A stretch of DNA of 64,000 nucleotides from Terriglobus tenax (GTDB lineage Bacteria > Acidobacteriota > Terriglobia > Terriglobales > Acidobacteriaceae): contig NZ_JAGSYA010000003.1 of NCBI RefSeq assembly GCF_025685395.1, forward strand, positions 62,001 to 126,000, given 5' to 3'. The number at the start of each line of letters is the position of its first letter. Position 1 is the first letter of the stretch. Below, piece after piece: positions 59,195 to 64,000 of this stretch. The translations under genes and the position numbers were made by a program. The notes below the pieces were generated by a model. The model made no database searches and was not told the origin of the DNA. It saw only the letters and a program-made list of their open reading frames with translations.

Positions 59195-60376
59195 ATGCAA
59201 TTTGTAGAAAAAATCCCGGTATGGGGAAAGCATGAAGAGAACACGCTGGAACAGGCGAAGGTCTGCGCCCGCCATGCGGATTACATGGCCCTGATGGCCG
59301 ACGGGCACCTTGGATATGGTGTGCCGATCGGTGGTGTGATTGCAGCGGAGGGACGTATCAGCCCTACGGCCGTAGGCTTTGATATCGCGTGCGGCAATAA
59401 GGCCGTGCGGCTGGATATCCCGGCGGCGGAAGTGCGGCAGAACATCACGAAGATTATGGACGATGTCTGGCGTACGCTCTCCTTCGGTATGGGTCGTAAG
59501 AACAACGAGGATGTGGACCATGCGATCTTTGCGAAGGATGGCCATCCGGGTTGGGACACGGAAGCTGCGAAGCCGCTGAAGCGCAAGGCACAGTCGCAGC
59601 TTGGCACCATTGGCAGCGGCAACCACTACGTCGACATCTTTGTCGACGAGCAGGACTGCGTGTGGGTTGGCGTTCACTTCGGTTCGCGCGGGCTGGGCCA
59701 TGGCATTGCAACGTGGTTCCTGAAGGCTGCGGGGGCGAAGGACGGCATGATGGTTGATCCCGTGTTTCTGGATGTGACCAGCGACCTGGGAGCGCAGTAC
59801 ATCCACGCCATGCAGTTGGGCGGAGCGTACGCGTACGCCGGACGTGACTGGGTATGCGACCGTGTCGCTCGTCTGCTGGGTGCCAACGTGGTGGAGGAGA
59901 TCCACAACCACCACAACTTCGCCTGGCTGGAGGAGCACGACGGAAAGCAGATGTGGGTTTGCCGTAAGGGAGCCACACCAGCCTTCCCGGGGCAGAAGGG
60001 CTTCGTCGGAGGCACGATGGGCGAGCAGTCGGTGATTCTGGAGGGCGTTGATTCTCCGGACTCAAAGACGGCTTTGTACTCCACTGTGCACGGTGCAGGC
60101 CGCGTGATGGGACGTAAGCAGGCAGCCGGTGTGTACGACCGCAAGACCGGTGAATGCAAGCGTCCGGGGCTTGTGACCTCGCAGATGATGAACGAGTGGA
60201 TGCAGGGTTCTGGCGTCGTGCTGCGTGGTGGTGGTCTGGATGAGAGCCCGCACTGCTACAAGCGCCTGCACGAAGTCATCGCAGAACATGGCGAGACCGT
60301 CCGTGTGCTGCACACACTCACCCCGCTGGGCGTAGCCATGGCAGGAGCGAACGAGTTCGATCCGTATAAGGATTGA
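59195..60376 (+). CDS. rtcB: RNA ligase RtcB family protein
   Basis: 393 residues from the ATG at 59195 (AGGAAGGAG upstream). RtcB joins 2',3'-cyclic phosphate (or 3'-phosphate) and 5'-OH RNA ends with GTP and Mn. Conserved parts are GHLGYGVPIGGVIA, VGFDIACGNKAVRL with the metal-binding Cys, LGTIGSGNHYVDIF, VGVHFGSRGLGHGIA, and the histidine that receives GMP in STVHGAGRVMGRKQA. It is about the length of E. coli RtcB (408). No rtcA, archease or sigma-54-dependent rtcR gene adjoins it. The open frame to 59105 overlaps the tsf terminator and is rejected. Confidence 0.95.
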   Translation: MQFVEKIPVWGKHEENTLEQAKVCARHADYMALMADGHLGYGVPIGGVIAAEGRISPTAVGFDIACGNKAVRLDIPAAEVRQNITKIMDDVWRTLSFGMGRKNNEDVDHAIFAKDGHPGWDTEAAKPLKRKAQSQLGTIGSGNHYVDIFVDEQDCVWVGVHFGSRGLGHGIATWFLKAAGAKDGMMVDPVFLDVTSDLGAQYIHAMQLGGAYAYAGRDWVCDRVARLLGANVVEEIHNHHNFAWLEEHDGKQMWVCRKGATPAFPGQKGFVGGTMGEQSVILEGVDSPDSKTALYSTVHGAGRVMGRKQAAGVYDRKTGECKRPGLVTSQMMNEWMQGSGVVLRGGGLDESPHCYKRLHEVIAEHGETVRVLHTLTPLGVAMAGANEFDPYKD

Positions 60377-60386
60377 GCCACAACAG

Positions 60387-60415
60387 AAAGGCCCGGCGAT
60401 AAGCCGGGCCTTTCG
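60387..60415 (+). terminator. Intrinsic terminator after rtcB
   Basis: AAAGGCCCGGC-GATAA-GCCGGGCCTTT, a perfect 11-bp stem ending in a short T-run. Confidence 0.85.
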
Positions 60416-60460
60416 TCTTGCTTAAGGACACGGTTCATCCGTGCCAGAACCGCCACACAA

Positions 60461-60505
60461 CTTGTCATCTCGACCGGAGCGAAGCGGAGTGGAGAGACCT
60501 GCATT
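60461..60505. repeat. GTCATCTCGACCGGAGCG repeat copy
   Basis: CTTGTCATCTCGACCGGAGC, then GAAGCGGAGTGGAGAGACCT. Same unit as near 12208; a reversed relative lies at 62247-62297. Confidence 0.6.
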
Positions 60506-60577
60506 GCCGCACCGTCTCTACCTCTTGTAGTCGAAAGAAGAAGAAGCCGCGCGGAAAGATGAGACACTAGCTAACGC

Positions 60578-61276
60578 ATGCTGGAGCACTCGCGCATTGT
60601 CTGGAACTCGTTTCTTATTGCCTTCAGTGCATTGTTGCCGCTGATCAATCCACCCGGGTCCGCGCTGGTGTTTCTCGGGCTGGTGGGCGAGGCGCCGGAC
60701 CAGGTGTACCGCAGGCTGGCGCGCAAGATCGCCACCAACACCATCATCTTCCTTACCATCTTTGAGTTGTTGGGCTCGTCCATCCTGAACTTCTTTGGCA
60801 TCTCGTTGCCCATTGTGCAGGTGGCCGGAGGCATTGTCATCGCCGCCATCGGCTGGTCCGTGCTGCAACAGAAGGACTCCACCGCAGCGGCCAACGACAA
60901 GATGGAAGAGGTCCGCATGGAAAGCGAGACGCGGGTGCGCGGCCTGGAGGACAAGGCCTTTTATCCCTTCACCTTTCCCGTCACCGCCGGACCGGGAACT
61001 CTGGTGGTGCTGCTGACGCTCACCGCGCGTTTCTCGGGTGGCTTCGATACGGAAGCGGTGCTTGGGCATGTCGGCCTGTTCCTCGCCATTGTGGTGCAGT
61101 GTGTCCTGGTGTACTTTTTTTACGCCCATGCTGCGAAGATTACGGCGAAGGTTTCTCCTTCCACCACGCACGGCATTCTGCGGGTGATCTCGTTCATCCT
61201 GCTCTGCATCGGTGTACAGATTGCCTGGAACGGCGCGCGGCAACTGCTGCTCTCTGTGCTGAAGCTGGCGCACTGA
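60578..61276 (+). CDS. MarC-family membrane protein
   Basis: 232 residues with six hydrophobic segments. The MarC pattern shows in FLIAFSALLPLINPPGSALVF, IVQVAGGIVIAAIGWSVLQQ, AFYPFTFPVTAGPGTLVVLL and a final ILRVISFILLCIGVQIAWNG. Despite the name, MarC proteins have no proven role in multiple antibiotic resistance; transport of small metabolites has been suggested for some. It starts 22 bases before no other gene of the same pathway and appears to stand alone. Confidence 0.88.
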   Translation: MLEHSRIVWNSFLIAFSALLPLINPPGSALVFLGLVGEAPDQVYRRLARKIATNTIIFLTIFELLGSSILNFFGISLPIVQVAGGIVIAAIGWSVLQQKDSTAAANDKMEEVRMESETRVRGLEDKAFYPFTFPVTAGPGTLVVLLTLTARFSGGFDTEAVLGHVGLFLAIVVQCVLVYFFYAHAAKITAKVSPSTTHGILRVISFILLCIGVQIAWNGARQLLLSVLKLAH

Positions 61277-61378
61277 CGGCGTGTTGAAAAAAGAGTTGCA
61301 TCGTTCTCTGGGCCCGCTCCATCAATTAGATGTGCGTCGAATTGTCGAAGTGATGACGAGGCGACGAAGGAGAAAGTC

Positions 61379-62125
61379 ATGGGACGTCTGGCGAATAAAG
61401 TGGCAGTGGTAACGGGAGCTTCCAAGGGCATTGGAGCAGCGATTGCAAAAGATCTGGCCAAAGCCGGAGCAACGGTTGTGGTGAACTATGCCAGCAGCCG
61501 CGAGGGTGCGGAAAAGGTTGTTGCCGAGATTACGAAGGCTGGCGGCAAGGCAGTCGCCATTGGCGGCCGCGTGGAGAACAAGGCCGAGGTGGAGACCCTG
61601 TTTGCCGAGGTGAAGAAGCAGTTCGGCAAGGTGGACGTACTCGTAAACAACGCCGGTGTGTATGGTTTCTCGCCGCTTGAAGCGATTACGGCCGAGGAGT
61701 TCCAGCGCCAGTACGGCGTCAATGTGCTTGGCCTGTTGCAGGTCACGCAGGCAGCGGTTCCGCTGTTCCCGGCTGAGGGCGGCAGCATTGTGAACATCAG
61801 CTCGGTGGTGAAGACCGGCGGAGCTTCTGCTTCGGTATATGCCGGCACCAAGGGCGCTGTGGATACGATCACCTTCTCGCTGGCCAAGGAGCTTGCGCCG
61901 AAGAAGATCCGCGTGAACTCCGTCAACCCGGGCCTGGTGGAGACGGAAGGTACGGCCGGATTCATGGGAAGCGACTTTGAGAAGGATGTGGTTTCTAAGA
62001 CGCCGCTTGGCCGCGTTGGCCAGCCGGACGATATCGCCCCCGTGGTCACCTTCTTCGCATCGGATGATGCGCGCTGGGTAACCGGTGAGACGCTGTTCGT
62101 CTCCGGTGGTGTCGTGAACGTGTAA
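61379..62125 (+). CDS. Short-chain dehydrogenase/reductase (FabG / glucose dehydrogenase type)
   Basis: 248 residues. NAD(P)-binding VTGASKGIGAAIAKDLAKAG, NNAGVYGF, the catalytic Ser in NISSVVKTGG, the YAGTKGAVDTITFSLA motif with Tyr and Lys, and the final SDDARWVTGETLFVSGG of classical SDRs. The best guess is a 3-oxoacyl-ACP reductase-like or glucose 1-dehydrogenase-like oxidoreductase. GAAGGAG precedes the ATG. A very strong terminator follows. Confidence 0.9.
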   Translation: MGRLANKVAVVTGASKGIGAAIAKDLAKAGATVVVNYASSREGAEKVVAEITKAGGKAVAIGGRVENKAEVETLFAEVKKQFGKVDVLVNNAGVYGFSPLEAITAEEFQRQYGVNVLGLLQVTQAAVPLFPAEGGSIVNISSVVKTGGASASVYAGTKGAVDTITFSLAKELAPKKIRVNSVNPGLVETEGTAGFMGSDFEKDVVSKTPLGRVGQPDDIAPVVTFFASDDARWVTGETLFVSGGVVNV

Positions 62126-62142
62126 GACCCACGTTAGGCAGG

Positions 62143-62180
62143 GCAGACAGGTCCGGCAGATGCCGGACCTGTCTGCTTTT
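62143..62180 (+). terminator. Intrinsic terminator after the SDR gene
   Basis: GCAGACAGGTCCGGC paired with GCCGGACCTGTCTGC (15 bp) and a 4-base loop, then TTTT. Confidence 0.9.
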
Positions 62181-62246
62181 GCGAATGGCTGCGAAGACAG
62201 GAATCCATCGGTGGTGTCTTGAGCATCCTATCGATAAGCCTTCAAA

Positions 62247-62297
62247 ATGCAGGTCCTTCCACTACGGCACAAGGCGCCTCCGGTCGGGATGACAAGT
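62247..62297. repeat. Reversed GTCATCCCGACCGGAG repeat copy
   Basis: On the minus strand: ACTTGTCATCCCGACCGGAG, later GGAAGGACCTGCATTTTG. Upstream region of the aldo/keto reductase gene. Confidence 0.55.
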
Positions 62298-62355
62298 CTT
62301 CGAAACGATCCGGGCCCTTTCTAAACTTTCAAACACAACCACAGGAGCGAGAACG

Positions 62356-63207
62356 ATGAGCACACCCGTGAAGACATTCAAACTTGGCGGCGATATGGAA
62401 GTGAACCGGCTGGGATTCGGAGCGATGCGAATCACAGGCCGCGGTATCTGGGGTCCTCCGAAGGATGCCGACGAGGCAAAGCGTGTTCTGAAGCGTGCCG
62501 TGGAGCTGGGCGTGAACTTTATTGACACGGCGGACAGCTATGGCCCGGCAGTAAGCGAGCCGCTGATTGGTGAGGCACTGGCCCCGTATCCCAAGGGCGT
62601 CGTAGTGGCCACCAAGGGCGGACTCACGCGTCCTGGGCCGGATGTGTGGCTGCCGGTTGGACGTCCGGAGTATCTGAACCAGCAGGTGGAGATGAGCCTG
62701 CGGTTCCTGAAGACCGATGTGATCGATCTATGGCAGCTGCATCGTTTTGATCCGAAGGTGCCGGTGGAAGAGTCGCTTGGCGTGATTGCGAAGCTGCAGA
62801 AGCAAGGTAAGATTCGCCATGTTGGGTTGAGTGAAGTGAAGCCGCACCAGATCGACCAGGCACGCAAGGTGATCGAGGTTGTGAGCGTGCAGAACATGTA
62901 CAACGTCGGCGATCGCCAGCATGAGGATGTGCTGGAGTACTGCGAGAAGCACAACATTGCGTTCATCCCGTGGTTTCCTGTAGCTGCTGGAAAACTGGCG
63001 CAGCCGGGCGGCAAGCTGGACGAGGTCTCAAAGCGCCATGGTGCGACGGTGGCGCAACTGTCAGTAGCATGGCTGCTGCATCGCAGCCCGGTGATGTTGC
63101 CGATCCCTGGAACATCTTCGGTGGAGCATCTTGAAGAGAATATGAAGTCCGCGGAGATTACGCTTTCCGAGTCTGAGATGAATGAGATCGAAAGCGCTGT
63201 GAAGTAA
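62356..63207 (+). CDS. Aldo/keto reductase
   Basis: 283 residues with the (beta/alpha)8 AKR fold: GVNFIDTADSYGPAVSEPLIG carries the catalytic Asp and Tyr, VATKGGLTRPGPDVW the Lys, and VDLWQLHRFDP (as VIDLWQLHRFDP) the His. The C-terminal LLHRSPVMLPIPGTSSVEHL matches the NADPH-binding end. A broad-specificity carbonyl reductase is likely. AGGAGCGAGAACG precedes the ATG. It ends at a bidirectional terminator shared with tex. Confidence 0.92.
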   Translation: MSTPVKTFKLGGDMEVNRLGFGAMRITGRGIWGPPKDADEAKRVLKRAVELGVNFIDTADSYGPAVSEPLIGEALAPYPKGVVVATKGGLTRPGPDVWLPVGRPEYLNQQVEMSLRFLKTDVIDLWQLHRFDPKVPVEESLGVIAKLQKQGKIRHVGLSEVKPHQIDQARKVIEVVSVQNMYNVGDRQHEDVLEYCEKHNIAFIPWFPVAAGKLAQPGGKLDEVSKRHGATVAQLSVAWLLHRSPVMLPIPGTSSVEHLEENMKSAEITLSESEMNEIESAVK

Positions 63208-63222
63208 GTTGTTGTGGATGCG

Positions 63223-63250
63223 AAAAGGCCCGGCGAGAGCCGGGCCTTTT
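63223..63250. terminator. Bidirectional intrinsic terminator
   Basis: AAAAGGCCCGGC-GAGA-GCCGGGCCTTTT, a perfect 12-bp stem between convergent genes. Confidence 0.92.
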
Positions 63251-63281
63251 CTGTGCGCGTCAGACCAGGATTATGGCTGCA

Positions 63282-64000
63282 CTATCGTGTCTTCCACTTG
63301 CCACTCAGTGCGGCGAGCTTGTCTTCCATCGTTTGCGGCGGTGGGGGAGCGGACTTCGGTTTGTTGTTCCGATTGTCGGGACGGTTGTTGCCGTTCTTGA
63401 TCTTCGGTCCGGCAGGTGCTTCCAGTTGCTTAATGGAGAGTGCGATGCGCTTGGTCTTGGCATCGGCGCTCAGCACCTTCACTTTCACAATCTGGCCAGT
63501 CTTCACGGCCTCAGACGGCTCCTTGATGAACTTGTTCGAGAGCTCGCTGATGTGGACCAGGCCGTCCTGGTGGACGCCGATGTCCACGAAGGCTCCGAAC
63601 TTGGTGACGTTGGTGACAACGCCTTCCAGCACCATGCCTTCCTGCAGATCGCTGAGTTCGTTGACGCCTTCGGCAAAGCTGGGAGCGATGAACTTCTCGC
63701 GCGGATCGCGGCCCGGCTTGCGCAGCTCTTCCAGGATGTCGTTCAACGTGAACGCGCCCGCATCCAGCTTGGCTTTATCAACCTTTTCCAGTAGTTGCGG
63801 ATTTCTGATCACATCTTCAATCGGCGTACCGATAGCGGAAGCAATCTGCTCCACGATCTTGTAGCTCTCCGGGTGCACGGCGGTGGAGTCCAGCGGATTG
63901 ACGCCGCCGCGAATGCGCAGGAAGCCCGCGGCCTGCTCGAAGGTTTTAGGTCCAACACCGGAGACCTCCAGCAATTGTGCGCGCGAGTTGAACTTGCCGT
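63282..64000 (-). CDS. tex: Tex-family RNA-binding transcriptional accessory protein (C-terminal part, runs off right edge)
   Basis: The minus-strand frame enters from the right edge (KFNSRAQLLEVSGVGPKTF) without a start codon in the window, and covers the last 239 residues or so. A helix-hairpin-helix segment (LLEVSGVGPKTFEQAAGFLRI in part) is followed by an S1 RNA-binding domain (GMVLEGVVTNVTKFGAFVDIG, DGLVHISELSNKFI) and a basic, Asn/Pro-rich tail (NGNNRPDNRNNKPK). Tex proteins bind nucleic acid and affect transcription and toxin or stress gene expression. The tail is longer and more disordered than in E. coli YhgF. The TTG at 63974 is internal, not the start. Confidence 0.93.
   Translation of the reverse strand, partial: GKFNSRAQLLEVSGVGPKTFEQAAGFLRIRGGVNPLDSTAVHPESYKIVEQIASAIGTPIEDVIRNPQLLEKVDKAKLDAGAFTLNDILEELRKPGRDPREKFIAPSFAEGVNELSDLQEGMVLEGVVTNVTKFGAFVDIGVHQDGLVHISELSNKFIKEPSEAVKTGQIVKVKVLSADAKTKRIALSIKQLEAPAGPKIKNGNNRPDNRNNKPKSAPPPPQTMEDKLAALSGKWKTR

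Noticed and set aside
60578-61276. Multiple antibiotic resistance function for the MarC-like gene
   Set aside because: The family name is historical; no resistance role is established.

Overview
The window looks like chromosomal DNA of an acidobacterium (class Terriglobia, probably Acidobacteriaceae; genus not determinable). The reasons are a secreted VWA protein of the Acidobacteria-specific type, a carboxypeptidase-regulatory/TonB-dependent receptor of the Oar-like kind, a sigma-54 block (lptC/A-lptB-rpoN-hpf-rapZ), a fairly high GC content with long antisense shadow ORFs, and many short palindromic intergenic repeats. No tRNA, rRNA, CRISPR array, prophage, transposase or plasmid gene was found. 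Both ends cut a gene: a TonB-dependent receptor on the left and a Tex-type RNA-binding protein on the right.

Layout. 1-4.4 kb: the receptor stands divergent to a four-gene operon (ABC-2 ATPase, permease, DesK-like kinase, NarL/FixJ regulator). Both sides share an intergenic region built as a 99-bp concentric palindrome. 4.5-12.2 kb: secreted glycoside hydrolase-like protein, VWA protein, guaB with a VanZ-like gene, a diguanylate cyclase and an EfpL-like elongation factor P. 12.4-25.9 kb: mostly housekeeping genes on the plus strand: a large LptC/LptA-like protein, lptB, rpoN, hpf, rapZ, an MsbA-type exporter, yicC, gmk, rpoZ, a family-4-type uracil-DNA glycosylase, a hydratase and a cytochrome c. 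25.9-40.9 kb: LysE exporter, sorbosone dehydrogenase-like protein, msrP, glcDEF, a MASE1-PAS-GGDEF protein, a secreted phosphodiesterase, malate synthase A, a DUF2264 protein and an SDR. 41-49.8 kb: glycosyltransferase, frataxin-like protein, a third GGDEF protein, ssb, DUF420 and ctaB, serine hydrolase, VOC and DUF2306 proteins. 49.9-55.9 kb: hemH, hemE, an SMR pump, a membrane glycosyltransferase pair and a TonB-like protein. 56-64 kb: rplM-rpsI, rpsB-tsf, rtcB, marC, SDR, aldo/keto reductase and tex.

Genes that plausibly work together: the ABC exporter with its own two-component system; LptC/A with LptB and the MsbA-like flippase in lipopolysaccharide transport; GlcDEF (glycolate to glyoxylate) with malate synthase A (glyoxylate to malate) 4 kb downstream; hemE/hemH with ctaB and DUF420 in haem and cytochrome oxidase biogenesis; and three GGDEF proteins with intact inhibitory sites and three different sensory modules.

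Two genome-scale patterns stand out. First, at least a dozen genes carry a TANNNT hexamer 6 to 9 bases before the start codon and no Shine-Dalgarno, which suggests leaderless mRNAs. Second, the intergenic spaces are mosaics of a few recurring short palindromes and micro-repeats, some of which form ready-made terminators, and one of which has apparently entered the coding sequences of glcE and glcF.
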